From Cyclobacteriaceae bacterium (GTDB lineage: Bacteria; Bacteroidota; Bacteroidia; Cytophagales; Cyclobacteriaceae): DNA of 64,000 nt. The stretch spans positions 496,001 to 560,000 of the forward strand of contig JANQKF010000013.1 of the NCBI GenBank assembly GCA_028281285.1, given 5' to 3'. The notes below the pieces were generated by a model, which was not told the origin of the DNA, searched no databases, and saw nothing but the letters and a program-made list of their open reading frames with translations. The position numbers and the translations under genes are program-made. This document shows positions 34,394 through 42,489 of this stretch, one piece after another. Within the stretch, counting starts at the first letter, position 1. Each line of letters opens with the position of its first letter.

Positions 34394-36322
34394 TTACGAT
34401 TTTGAGGATTTAAGTTTACCAAAATCATCATAAAATAATAATCCATGGTCAAGCATTTCAGAAATCAATTCCATAAAAACATCTTTGTCTTGTGGTGATA
34501 AAAATGCCGTCAGTTGGGAAACATCAAGAGCACTACCGGAAGTGATGACCTTGTTAATTTGTTCTTGATAGTGATTTTTCAATCGCCCACTTTCGTCAGA
34601 TTTTTTAAGGGATATACAATTGTCACAAACCTGGCACTTCTCATATGATACCTCGCCAAAATACTCCAACAGTTGTTGAGTCCTACATCTGTCTTCATTA
34701 TGCAAATAGGAAATAACAGATTCCATCTTATCAAGAGTCAGTTTTCTTTTTCCCTTTAAAAAAGGAATGTCTAAGGGTAGCTTTTCTTGACCATATCTTT
34801 CAGAAATGAAACTCAATTGAGGCTTATCCTTTTGAGGGAAGTATTCCATTATGCCTCGATCGTGTAGTTGAGCTAACTTGGTTCGACAGTCATTTAAGGA
34901 GTCCCCGGTAATTGCCATAATGGATGATTCCTTAAGATGAACTGGTGAATTGTATAGTTCTCCCCCGTGTATGCGCAACATCGCCTTGATTAAAGAGTCA
35001 TAGGACGCATTGGCAATTTGAAACTCATAAAGTTCTTTATGGTCAACCTTAAAAACAGCTCTTGAGGGTTGATAGAATGCCTCTGAAAGGCTAATCAATC
35101 CTTGCGACTCAAGGGTCTTTATGCTATTGAAGATCTCGATTGGCCGTCTATCGAATTGATGACCAAATTGCTGAATATCAAAATCAAAACTTTCCAACGG
35201 TGCATTTCCCACCGCCAGTTGGAAATGATTACCCAACATCTGATATACCTCTTTAAGGAGATTTTCCTCAGGTAAGGACTGTTGAGTTTTTCGCCTTAAG
35301 TCCTCAATGTCTTTTTGGTTGCAGATAATAAGTGCGTATGCCTTTTTCTCATCCCTTCCCGCACGGCCAGCCTCCTGGTAATAAGACTCTAAGTTTGGGG
35401 GAAGATCCATATGTACTACAAGCCTGACATCAGCTTTGTCTATCCCCATACCAAAGGCATTCGTAGAAACGATAACTCGGGTTCTTCCGTGAATCCAGTC
35501 CTCCTGTTTTAGCGAACGCTCAGAAAATTCGAGTCCTGCATGGTAAAAATCAGCGCTTATTTGGTGTCTTTGAAGGAGGAAGGCAAGCTCCTTTGTGCGT
35601 CTTCTGGTGTTGACATAAACAACGGCAGAACCTTCAATCTTTTGTAGCACCTCCACCAACTTGCGATCTTTATGTTCTTCAAATCTCACCGAATATGACA
35701 GGTTTGGCCGAGCAAAACTTTTGATAAAAACTTTCCCATTTTCAAACCTCAGCTTTTCTTGAATGTCCTTTTTCACCTTCTCGGTAGCTGTTGCCGTAAG
35801 TGCGATGATCGGAACATCTGGTAAAATCTCTCTTATGGCAGCAATCTCAAGGTATGAGGGCCTGAAATCATATCCCCATTGTGAAATACAATGCGCTTCG
35901 TCTACAGCGATTTGGGCAACTCCCCTTTTTTGATGTAAGATTTTTATTCGCTCAACAAATAGCTCTGTTTTCAACCTTTCTGGTGAGAGATATAGGAACT
36001 TCACGTCACTATTGATACAATTGTCAAGTGTTATATCAATCTCTCGTCTGGTCATTCCGGCATGAACCGCTTCTGCCAAAATCTCTCGACTCTTCAATTG
36101 AGAAACCTGGTCTTTCATCAGCGCAATCAAGGGGGAAATCACCAACGTAAGCCCGGATTTAATGAGTCCGGGAACCTGAAAACATATAGATTTTCCCCCA
36201 CCTGTGGGTAGTAGAGCCAAAGTATCCTGTCCCTGCAAAACAGATTCAATGATCTCTTCCTGAAGCGGACGAAATTCCTGATACCCCCAATAAGATTTTA
36301 GTGCTTCACGAGGCGTTGCCAT
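34394..36322 (-). CDS. RecQ-like ATP-dependent DNA helicase
   Basis: The 642-residue protein has the RecQ helicase core: the Q-type FRPLQEEII motif (about 17-25), LLPTGGGKS (Walker A, K44), VISPLIALMKDQ, DEAH at 141-144, ALTATAT, and the C-terminal helicase motifs NAFGMGIDKADVR and YYQEAGRAGRD. A zinc-binding part of the RQC region is shown by CRTQQLLEYFG followed by CQVCDNC near residue 550-573. The HRDC domain of classic RecQ is missing; a short tail replaces it. It unwinds DNA 3' to 5' during recombination and repair. The absence of HRDC and the length put it in the short RecQ-like group common in Bacteroidota. Confidence 0.93.
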   Translation of the reverse strand: MATPREALKSYWGYQEFRPLQEEIIESVLQGQDTLALLPTGGGKSICFQVPGLIKSGLTLVISPLIALMKDQVSQLKSREILAEAVHAGMTRREIDITLDNCINSDVKFLYLSPERLKTELFVERIKILHQKRGVAQIAVDEAHCISQWGYDFRPSYLEIAAIREILPDVPIIALTATATEKVKKDIQEKLRFENGKVFIKSFARPNLSYSVRFEEHKDRKLVEVLQKIEGSAVVYVNTRRRTKELAFLLQRHQISADFYHAGLEFSERSLKQEDWIHGRTRVIVSTNAFGMGIDKADVRLVVHMDLPPNLESYYQEAGRAGRDEKKAYALIICNQKDIEDLRRKTQQSLPEENLLKEVYQMLGNHFQLAVGNAPLESFDFDIQQFGHQFDRRPIEIFNSIKTLESQGLISLSEAFYQPSRAVFKVDHKELYEFQIANASYDSLIKAMLRIHGGELYNSPVHLKESSIMAITGDSLNDCRTKLAQLHDRGIMEYFPQKDKPQLSFISERYGQEKLPLDIPFLKGKRKLTLDKMESVISYLHNEDRCRTQQLLEYFGEVSYEKCQVCDNCISLKKSDESGRLKNHYQEQINKVITSGSALDVSQLTAFLSPQDKDVFMELISEMLDHGLLFYDDFGKLKSSKS

Positions 36323-36360
36323 TGCCCCAAACTACAAAATATAACAGAGTGATTCAGCAA

Positions 36361-37134
36361 CTACCACTTTGGTTTTTCCTTGTTCAGAAAAGCCGAAATT
36401 CCCTTTTGGCAATCTTCAGTTGCTCTTGCCTCGGCATTCTTCTCTGCAGCATAGTTCAACCCATCCCGAACGGTCATATTCTGAACCTCACCAATCATTT
36501 GCTTTGTTAATGTCATGGATTGGGCCGAGTTCTTCTCAACCAGAGCCTTGGCAAATTGATCCGCTTGATCATCAAGCGTATCAGGGGAAACCACTTTGTT
36601 GATCAAACCAATATCAACTGCTCTTTCTGATGAGATAAGGTCGCCACTCAAGAGTAGTTCCTTTGCTCTTCCCTCTCCAATCTTTCTTAGGAGGAAAACT
36701 TTGACAAGTGCCGGTACAAAACCAATTCTTACTTCAGTGTAACCAAACTTTGCCTGTGGTACACTTATAGAAAAATCACAAACCGTAGCCAGACCACATC
36801 CTCCTGCAATTGCGTGACCATGAATTTTCGCTATCACCACTTTGGGAAGGGTATAAATTTGATGGAATAGCTCCTTTAAGTGGTTGGAATCGGCAAGATT
36901 CTCTTCAAAAGAATTGTTCTGTAGCTGTTCCAAATAAGCCAGATCTGCACCTGCACAGAACACATCACCTTCCGATTGAAGTATTACCACCTTAACATCC
37001 GAATCAGAAACACTTCTAGAAAAAGCAGCCTTTAGCTGGGTAACAACCTCCCCATTTAGCGCATTCCTCTTCTCTGGTCTGTTCAAGGTGATATAGGCAA
37101 TTCGGTTTTTTACCTCGTAGTTGACAAAGCTCAT
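36361..37134 (-). CDS. Enoyl-CoA hydratase/isomerase family protein
   Basis: The 257-residue protein has the crotonase fold signatures: RIAYITLNRPEKRNALN at the start, FCAGADLAYL for the first oxyanion-hole segment, HAIAGGCGLATVCDF for the second, and FGYTEVRIGFVPA with the catalytic Glu in TEVRIG. It ends in a helical trimerisation segment with KGISAFLNKEKPKW. The pattern is like methylglutaconyl-CoA hydratase-type members, which act in leucine breakdown, but a general enoyl-CoA hydratase is possible. It overlaps the stop of the upstream ComEC gene by 4 bp (ATGA), although no functional link is apparent. Confidence 0.88.
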   Translation of the reverse strand: MSFVNYEVKNRIAYITLNRPEKRNALNGEVVTQLKAAFSRSVSDSDVKVVILQSEGDVFCAGADLAYLEQLQNNSFEENLADSNHLKELFHQIYTLPKVVIAKIHGHAIAGGCGLATVCDFSISVPQAKFGYTEVRIGFVPALVKVFLLRKIGEGRAKELLLSGDLISSERAVDIGLINKVVSPDTLDDQADQFAKALVEKNSAQSMTLTKQMIGEVQNMTVRDGLNYAAEKNAEARATEDCQKGISAFLNKEKPKW

Positions 37135-39224
37135 TGGCCTAGTTTAAGTTCTAAAAACCCACTTTCCTGTGTGGAGAATACTTTCAAATTTAGAGTTTCC
37201 GCCTGACTTGTCAGACGATCGACCAAGTTCTTTCGGTTCGAATTATCAAGTACGAGGTTTTTAAACACCAAAACATCCTTTAATTGGTTTAAATCACGGA
37301 TACTGTTATGACTAATAATTAGAAAATCGACTTTTAAGGGATCTGATGAATGATAAGATAAGAAGTTGGTGTCGAATATTCTTAAAATACTGGACTGGTT
37401 GAACACATAGAGTTGGGCGCCATCCAGGCCAGTGCGTTGCAATTCCAATTTATCATCTACTCTATCAATATTGAGATAGGAAGTCATTCTCTTCGGCTCA
37501 ATACTGAAACGGGTTTTGTCAACGTCCTCAACGAATGCAGAATCACCTTCCAACCTGGCGTGGGCGCCATGAACGAAATCCATAACTGAAGCATTGGATA
37601 CATCAAAAAAATCAATTTTGGTAGAATCAAGGTGTTTGCTTCTTCCGACTAGTTGACTCAAACAAAAGCATAAGCTCATTGCCAAGGCCCATGTAAAATA
37701 TCGAAAGCGTTTCCGAATGAACAGCATCACCAGGAAGAGAATAACAGCATATATAAGCCATGTCTCGTAGGTCTTAAAATAAATACCGTCCAAAACACTC
37801 CCTGGCAGCCCTTCTACCCAAAGCACAAGAGAATTGGTTATTGTCACAACCTGGTCAAGACACCAGGCTAGGACTATTCCTAAATAAGGCACCCAACCGA
37901 AAGATAGTAAGCCAAGACCTAGCAACAGAATTATAAATGCCGCTGGAATAATGAAAAGGTTCGATATCAAGAAATAAGAGGGGAATTGATGAAAGTAAAG
38001 TACACTTAAAGGACCTGTGGCGATTTGTGCTGCCACGGATACACAAGTAATTGTCCAGACCTTATCAAGAAGCCAATTTTCGAATTTTAAAAGACCGTAG
38101 AATTTTGGCTGGAGAAAAACTATACCGAATACTGCTAAAAAAGACAGTTGAAAGCCCACACTCATAATGAGATAGGGATTGAACCACAGCAATACAAATG
38201 CAGACGCTGCAAGAGTGTTATAAATATTGGTGTTTCGCCTGGTGGCCTTTGCTATGGCCACAAATGAGAACATGGTGACCGCTCTCAATACTGAGGGCGA
38301 CATCCCAGTGACAAAAGCATAAGACCAAAGGACAACAATACTTACCAATGCCAATACCCATCGTCCTCTCTTTCCGGTTATACCCACTTTCCTGAACAAA
38401 GAGAGAATGAGCATATAAATGATTCCGACATGAAGACCTGAAACTGCAAGCACATGCATTGCGCCTGCAGCGGAATAGGCCATTTGTAGATCCGGACCCA
38501 ACTCATCCTTTACCCCCAATACAAGGGCAAGAACAATTCCACGCACTTCAGGATTCTCAACGAGGTTTGTTACCACTCTTCTGCATTGCCTTCTGAGTTT
38601 TAAGGAGAGGGATTTGACATTGCTTGGCGGGGAATTTCCTAGTACTTCAAACTCCGTACCGACAAACTGTTGATGATATATATTGTTGTAGACCAGGTAA
38701 TTTCTATAGTCAAACTCTCCCGGATTGGCAGGCCCTTCCATCCGATTTGGTTGACCTTTCACTAGTAGAACATCACCATAATGCAGTGCTTTCGACTTTT
38801 CCTTGTCGAGGTATAAATTGACCTTGCCACTAATCGGAACTATTGAATCGTTGACATATCCTTGATGTACCTGCAACACCACACGATTGGTCTTCTTTTT
38901 CGCTTGCGGCTCCTCAAATATGATTCCCTGATAAGAATGAAGTTGTTCCTGGAGATAAAGCAGGTTATCACTTTTAAAGTCATCTCGAAAATGCTCTAGC
39001 CGTAAATATCCAAACTGGAATAAGATGATAAGCCCCATTACCCCAATAATCGACCTAAATCTAAGTGAGCCAAGCAGACCAAGAATCGCAAATAACAAAC
39101 TAGATAGGGTCAGCGTCACCCAATTGATTGGAATGTAATCAGACAGGTAATGAAAACTGACTATTCCCAGAATGAAAGCCGCTGTTATCCGAATGAATGG
39201 GTATGCCTTAAAATTGAAGAGCAT
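37131..39224 (-). CDS. ComEC/Rec2-family competence membrane protein with degenerate C-terminal domain
   Basis: The 697-residue protein has N-terminal membrane segments, an OB-like extracytoplasmic domain (about 90-190, VLLVKGQPNRMEGPANPGEF and FDYRNYL) and the Competence transmembrane block (about 225-500) with ALVLGVKDEL, HVLAVSGLHVGIIYML and MSPSVLRAVTMFSF, all typical of ComEC. ComEC forms the inner-membrane channel for single-stranded DNA uptake. The last 180 residues occupy the place of the metallo-beta-lactamase-like domain, but the HxHxDH metal motif is missing; only LIISHNSIRDL recalls it. So it probably moves DNA without that nuclease activity. Confidence 0.87.
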   Translation of the reverse strand: MLFNFKAYPFIRITAAFILGIVSFHYLSDYIPINWVTLTLSSLLFAILGLLGSLRFRSIIGVMGLIILFQFGYLRLEHFRDDFKSDNLLYLQEQLHSYQGIIFEEPQAKKKTNRVVLQVHQGYVNDSIVPISGKVNLYLDKEKSKALHYGDVLLVKGQPNRMEGPANPGEFDYRNYLVYNNIYHQQFVGTEFEVLGNSPPSNVKSLSLKLRRQCRRVVTNLVENPEVRGIVLALVLGVKDELGPDLQMAYSAAGAMHVLAVSGLHVGIIYMLILSLFRKVGITGKRGRWVLALVSIVVLWSYAFVTGMSPSVLRAVTMFSFVAIAKATRRNTNIYNTLAASAFVLLWFNPYLIMSVGFQLSFLAVFGIVFLQPKFYGLLKFENWLLDKVWTITCVSVAAQIATGPLSVLYFHQFPSYFLISNLFIIPAAFIILLLGLGLLSFGWVPYLGIVLAWCLDQVVTITNSLVLWVEGLPGSVLDGIYFKTYETWLIYAVILFLVMLFIRKRFRYFTWALAMSLCFCLSQLVGRSKHLDSTKIDFFDVSNASVMDFVHGAHARLEGDSAFVEDVDKTRFSIEPKRMTSYLNIDRVDDKLELQRTGLDGAQLYVFNQSSILRIFDTNFLSYHSSDPLKVDFLIISHNSIRDLNQLKDVLVFKNLVLDNSNRKNLVDRLTSQAETLNLKVFSTQESGFLELKLGQ

Positions 39225-39280
39225 TTATATTTATCACTATATCTGTAATAAATATAATAAAACGACCTGAAAATTTGATT

Positions 39281-39715
39281 TCAAATCGTCCTGGTCATTT
39301 TGAAGTGGTCCACCCCTAACTCATCAAAACGCTCGCCTTCCTTCACAAAACCATGACGTTCATAAAGTGGCACAGCCTGAAGTTGAGCATGTAAGTAAAG
39401 TACCGTCCCTCTTTCCTTAACTTCATTTAGGATATGTGCCACGGTGGTTTCAACCAGTCGTTTTCCAATTCTCTTTCCACGATAGGATTTAAGTACAGCA
39501 AAACGCTCCAGCTTGATTCCTTTTTCAGTACGTCTCCATCGTGATACACCAACGGGTGTTTCATCAACGAAGGCCAAGAAATGATGTGATTCATCCTCGA
39601 ACTCGTCAAATTCGTCTTTCAATTCGAATTTCTGTTCGTTGACAAATACTTCTTCTCTGACTTCGAAAGCTTGACGCAGTTCTTCAGGAGATTCTACCTT
39701 TTTAACTCTTATCAT
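39281..39715 (-). CDS. GNAT family N-acetyltransferase
   Basis: The 144-residue protein has the GNAT fold pattern: an N-terminal FEVREEVFVNEQ, the strand HHFLAFVDETPVGVSRWR, and the acetyl-CoA loop ERFAVLKSYRGKRIGKRLVE (R/Q-x-x-G-x-G/A form: RGKRIG). LYLHAQLQAVPLYERHGFV and EGERFDELGVDHFKM fit the C-terminal strands of the ElaA/YjdJ-like subgroup. The substrate is unknown. It overlaps the upstream phoH-like gene by 14 bp, so translation is coupled. Confidence 0.9.
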   Translation of the reverse strand: MIRVKKVESPEELRQAFEVREEVFVNEQKFELKDEFDEFEDESHHFLAFVDETPVGVSRWRRTEKGIKLERFAVLKSYRGKRIGKRLVETTVAHILNEVKERGTVLYLHAQLQAVPLYERHGFVKEGERFDELGVDHFKMTRTI

Positions 39716-40652
39716 TGGATTGCTTGTCGTAAGCCTTTATGATCTCCTTGACGAGTTTGTGTCTTACCACATCACTTTCATTGAGATCAATTCTGCCGAC
39801 TCCTTTTACCTTGCTCAAGACTTTTAGTGCTTCGTTAAGACCTGAATGCTGGTGGTGTGGTAGATCAACCTGCGAGTGATCTCCCGTGACAATCACTTTG
39901 GAGTTTGGCCCCATGCGTGTTAGAAACATCTTCATTTGCATGGTAGTGGTATTTTGGGCTTCATCCAATAGTATAAAGGCATTGTTTAATGTTCTACCAC
40001 GCATATAAGCAAGAGGAGCTATTTCAATAACATTGTTTTCCTGGTAGAAAGATAGTTTTTCGGAAGGAATCATGTCACTTAAGGCATCATAGATGGGTCT
40101 TAAGTAGGGATCGATTTTTTCCTTTAAGTCCCCCGGAAGAAACCCAAGGTTTTCCCCTGCCTCAACAGCCGGACGAGTAATAATGATTTTCTTAACCTCT
40201 TTGTTCTTTAAGGCCTTCACAGCCATCGCCACAGAAATATAGGTCTTACCGGTACCAGCAGGTCCTACGGCAAAAACCAGATCATTATCACGCACCTCCT
40301 TTACCAATGCTCTTTGATTAGCAGTCCTTGCCTTAATAATTGTACCCCGTGTACCATATACTAAAGTCTCATCATTCTCTTCAGCATCTATGTTCTCCTG
40401 TTCTTTCTTAAGGTATGACTGGACATTCTCATTGGTTACTTTACCATATTTATGGTAATGCTTGACCAATGCGTTCAATACATCATTAATCTGTAGAATT
40501 TCGGACGCGTTACCCTTGATGAGAATTTCATTTCCTCTCGAAACAATTTTGCTCTTGGGAAAGGCTGCGGCTACTTCGTTGATGTTTTCGTTTTGGAGGC
40601 CGAGGAAATCGACCATGGCTATATTCTCTAATGTGATGAGTTTTTCTACCAA
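39702..40652 (-). CDS. PhoH family ATPase
   Basis: The 316-residue protein has an N-terminal KH-like segment (about 20-70, with GNEILIKGNASEILQINDVL) and a PhoH ATPase domain: GPAGTGKTYIS at 130-140 (Walker A), IIITRPAVEAGENLGFLPGD, PYLRPIYDAL, FILLDEAQNTT (Walker B) and KVIVTGDHSQVDLP. PhoH proteins are linked to RNA metabolism and ribosome quality; the exact role is not settled. A longer start with more residues is not needed, as MVEKLITLEN is a natural beginning. The divergent SAM hydroxide adenosyltransferase gene starts 91 bp away. Confidence 0.94.
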   Translation of the reverse strand: MVEKLITLENIAMVDFLGLQNENINEVAAAFPKSKIVSRGNEILIKGNASEILQINDVLNALVKHYHKYGKVTNENVQSYLKKEQENIDAEENDETLVYGTRGTIIKARTANQRALVKEVRDNDLVFAVGPAGTGKTYISVAMAVKALKNKEVKKIIITRPAVEAGENLGFLPGDLKEKIDPYLRPIYDALSDMIPSEKLSFYQENNVIEIAPLAYMRGRTLNNAFILLDEAQNTTTMQMKMFLTRMGPNSKVIVTGDHSQVDLPHHQHSGLNEALKVLSKVKGVGRIDLNESDVVRHKLVKEIIKAYDKQSNDKS

Positions 40653-40743
40653 AAGATAATCTTGATTAAGTGAAACTATTAAGGGATTAAAAAATCAATA
40701 ATTTTGTCGAAGTAAAAGTATAGAATTTAACTGAATTGCCTTC

Positions 40744-41511
40744 ATGCCCCTAGTCACTTTCACGTCAGATTTCGGCAACAGTGATCATTACGTGGCTAGT
40801 GTCAAGGCTAAGCTTTTTTCTCTTAACGAGAATATTCGAGTGATTGATATCGCTCATGATATTCCAGCTTTCGATTTAACGCAATTGGCCTTTGTACTAA
40901 GGCAGTCGTTTCGCGACTTTCCTCAGGGTACGGTTCACATCGTTGGAATCAATGACAACACGCGTACACTTGGCAGATACCTGGCTGTTGAGTTAGAGGG
41001 GCATTGTTTTTTACTTCCTGATAATGGATTGATTGGTTTGATCGCAGAACAACCTCCGACTTCAGTTTCGATCATTGCCAATGAAGCGACTTCTACCTTC
41101 CCAACCAAGGATATCCTGGCCCCAATTGCAATTCTTCTATTAGAAGGGAAATCAATTGACACAGTCGGTGAGTTGACGGATGAATACAAGCAAATGATCA
41201 TTAGGCAGGTCAAAGCGACCAGGTCTGAGATTTCAGGGCATGTAATCAAGGTAGACGGCTATGGCAACCTGATTACAAATATCAAAAAAGTAGATTTTGA
41301 CATTTTGAGTAAGGACAAGGGATATACAGTCCATCTTGGCAGGGAGACCGCCAATAGTGTTCACCAAAGCTACAATGATGTGGAACCGGGCGAGTTATTC
41401 TTCGTTTTCAATTCATTGGGGACTTTGGAAATAGGGATTAACCAGGGAAATGCCAATCAGCTTATGGGACTTGGCTACGATGCTCCGGTAAACATTAAAT
41501 TTCAAGAATAA
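40744..41511 (+). CDS. SAM hydroxide adenosyltransferase family protein (DUF62)
   Basis: The 255-residue protein has the DUF62 pattern: VTFTSDFGNSDHYVASVKA at the start, RVIDIAHDIPAFDLTQLAFVL, and DNGLIGLI. The C-terminal domain contains GHVIKVDGYGNLITNIKK and GELFFVFNSLGTLEIGINQG. Family members hydrolyse S-adenosylmethionine to adenosine and methionine; relatives are fluorinases and chlorinases. The conserved Asp of TSDFG and the following D-H-Y pattern support hydrolase rather than halogenase activity, since the halogenases carry an extra loop that is not seen here. Its final A is shared with the start of the next gene (TAATG). Confidence 0.93.
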   Translation: MPLVTFTSDFGNSDHYVASVKAKLFSLNENIRVIDIAHDIPAFDLTQLAFVLRQSFRDFPQGTVHIVGINDNTRTLGRYLAVELEGHCFLLPDNGLIGLIAEQPPTSVSIIANEATSTFPTKDILAPIAILLLEGKSIDTVGELTDEYKQMIIRQVKATRSEISGHVIKVDGYGNLITNIKKVDFDILSKDKGYTVHLGRETANSVHQSYNDVEPGELFFVFNSLGTLEIGINQGNANQLMGLGYDAPVNIKFQE

Positions 41512-41807
41512 TGTTGATTAGAATAGTCAGGATGACGTTCCAACCTTCAGAAGTTGACAACTTCCTGGATTTGTTCGAAACGAACAAATCCAGAATTCGA
41601 AACTTCCCTGGTTGTCAGCACCTGGAACTCCTGCAGGATATTGACCATAAAAATGTATTGACCACATACAGCTTGTGGGACAATAAGGACTCTCTCAACA
41701 ATTATCGCAACTCGTCTGTTTTTGCTGAAGTTTGGCACCAGACTAAAATCAAGTTTGCCGATAAGCCCAGAGCCTATTCCATGGAAAAACTCGTTGAGGT
41801 CGGGTAG
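41511..41807 (+). CDS. Antibiotic biosynthesis monooxygenase (ABM) domain protein
   Basis: The 98-residue protein fits a single ABM ferredoxin-like fold: MLIRIVRMTF as the first strand, FLDLFETNKSRIRNFPGCQH leading to HLELLQDIDHKNVLTTYSLW, then helix and FAEVWHQTKIKFADKPRAYS before a last strand with YSMEKL. Such small proteins are heme- or quinol-oxygenases, or binding proteins without catalysis. It starts on the last base of the SAM hydroxide adenosyltransferase stop (TAATG), so translation is coupled. Function beyond the fold cannot be said. Confidence 0.85.
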   Translation: MLIRIVRMTFQPSEVDNFLDLFETNKSRIRNFPGCQHLELLQDIDHKNVLTTYSLWDNKDSLNNYRNSSVFAEVWHQTKIKFADKPRAYSMEKLVEVG

Positions 41808-41829
41808 TAAAATGATTGCGGCTGCGGTA

Positions 41830-41860
41830 TTGGATAATAAAAAATCTTTACTCATTTTTG
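41830..41860 (+). promoter_or_regulatory. Probable promoter of the tRNA-Leu locus
   Basis: TTG at 41830-41832 is followed after 20 bp by CATTTTTG at 41853-41860, close to the Bacteroidota consensus TTG / TAnnTTTG with one mismatch. It directs transcription toward the tRNA remnants and the intact tRNA-Leu. Confidence 0.4.
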
Positions 41861-41882
41861 CACACCCAATTCAACACATGCC

Positions 41883-41928
41883 CAGGCGCGGTCCTGATCG
41901 AGTGAGACGAGCATCAGGATGGCGCCTG
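41883..41928. repeat. Dispersed hairpin element A
   Basis: Outer stem CAGGCGC/GCGCCTG (41883-41889 with 41922-41928) and inner stem TCCTGAT/ATCAGGA (41892-41898 with 41913-41919) enclose a 14-nt loop CGAGTGAGACGAGC. A second hairpin of the same geometry and a related loop lies at 42197-42224 on the other side of the tRNA. The element directly follows a TGCCCAGG sequence equal to the tRNA-Leu 5' end. Confidence 0.6.
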
Positions 41929-41935
41929 AGATACT

Positions 41936-42005
41936 TGCCCAGGTGGCGGAATTGGTAGACCTGCCTTTGCCGGCAGGCAGGCGCGTTGCCAACGCGTTTG
42001 ACAGG
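41936..42005 (+). pseudogene. tRNA-Leu remnant interrupted by a palindromic repeat
   Basis: Bases 41937-41960 repeat exactly the first 24 bases of the intact tRNA-Leu at 42047 (acceptor stem, D stem and part of the D loop). Then comes a GC-rich palindromic insert, CTGCCTTTGCCGGCAGGCAG (41961-41980), and GC followed by GCGTTG, which resumes the tRNA sequence for a few bases before it is lost in CGCGTT/AACGCG and unrelated sequence. No anticodon stem or T arm follows, so it cannot fold as a tRNA. Confidence 0.65.
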
Positions 42006-42046
42006 AATTGCTGTACTACTTGTTCTCTATTTTGGCATAAACATCT

Positions 42047-42128
42047 GCCCAGGTGGCGGAATTGGTAGACGCGTTGGTCTCAAACACCAATGCCTTCGGG
42101 CGTGCCGGTTCGACTCCGGCCCTGGGTA
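42047..42128 (+). tRNA. tRNA-Leu (anticodon CAA)
   Basis: The gene folds as a class II tRNA. The acceptor stem GCCCAGG pairs with CCTGGGT (one G-T pair) with discriminator A at 42128. The anticodon stem TTGGT/ACCAA (42074-42078 with 42086-42090) holds loop CTCAAAC with CAA at 42081-42083. A long variable arm follows, and the T arm is GCCGG/CCGGC with loop TTCGACT. CCA is not encoded. The tRNA reads leucine codon UUG. Confidence 0.95.
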
Positions 42129-42139
42129 CATAAACAATT

Positions 42140-42165
42140 AAAGCTCCTCCATAAGAGGGGCTTTT
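42140..42165 (+). terminator. Terminator after tRNA-Leu
   Basis: AAAGCTCCTC (42140-42149) pairs with GAGGGGCTTT (42155-42164) with one G-T pair; the last stem bases and following T residues make a T-rich end. It starts 12 bp after the tRNA. A near copy stands at 42424-42450. Confidence 0.7.
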
Positions 42166-42290
42166 GTTGTTTATAAGCGGCCGGAGGAGAAGCCTGTCCC
42201 GAAGGAGTGAAACGACATTCGGGAACTCGGCCCTGGGTACCAAATGAAATAAGCCTCACATTGTGGCGCTTATTTCATTTAAATCTCTAT

Positions 42291-42373
42291 TTGTCATATC
42301 GAGCTTGCGAGATATCTTCTTAATGCATTTCGTGAAAGGACTAAGAAGACCTCTCCCCTGGTCGAGGTGACAA
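42291..42373. repeat. 83-bp imperfect inverted-repeat element
   Basis: Two 32-nt arms (42291-42322 and 42342-42373) are complementary at 24 positions and flank a 19-nt centre. Both ends carry TTGTCA/TGACAA, then TCGA, and both inner ends TCTTCTTA/TAAGAAGA. Elements with TGTCA..TCGA ends are, as far as I recall, dispersed in Bacteroidota genomes. It encodes nothing. Confidence 0.55.
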
Positions 42374-42489
42374 TACTGGAGAGTGTGAGCATCGGGAACT
42401 CCGACCCCAGGTACATCAGCGATAAAAGCTCCTCCACAAGAAGGGCTTTTATTATTTATAATCGGCCTGAGGAGAAGGCTATCTATCAA

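Larger units (their letters stand above)
42129..42489. repeat. Repeat-rich intergenic region downstream of tRNA-Leu
   Basis: No gene is seen in these 361 bp. From left to right it holds: a terminator hairpin; hairpin B with stem TCCCGAA/TTCGGGA (42197-42203 with 42218-42224) and 14-nt loop GGAGTGAAACGACA; a tRNA 3'-end-like CGGCCCTGGGTAC (to 42240); a perfect 13-bp hairpin AAATGAAATAAGC/GCTTATTTCATTT (42242-42280); an 83-bp imperfect inverted repeat (42291-42373); and a second tRNA 3'-end-like sequence with a second terminator copy (42398-42480). Confidence 0.7.

Noticed and set aside
41936-42005. A second tRNA-Leu
   Set aside because: Only the 5' part is present; the anticodon stem and T arm are missing and an insert splits the D loop.
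41808-42489. CRISPR array
   Set aside because: The repeats are few, unequal in spacing and clearly derived from tRNA ends and hairpins; no cas gene is present.
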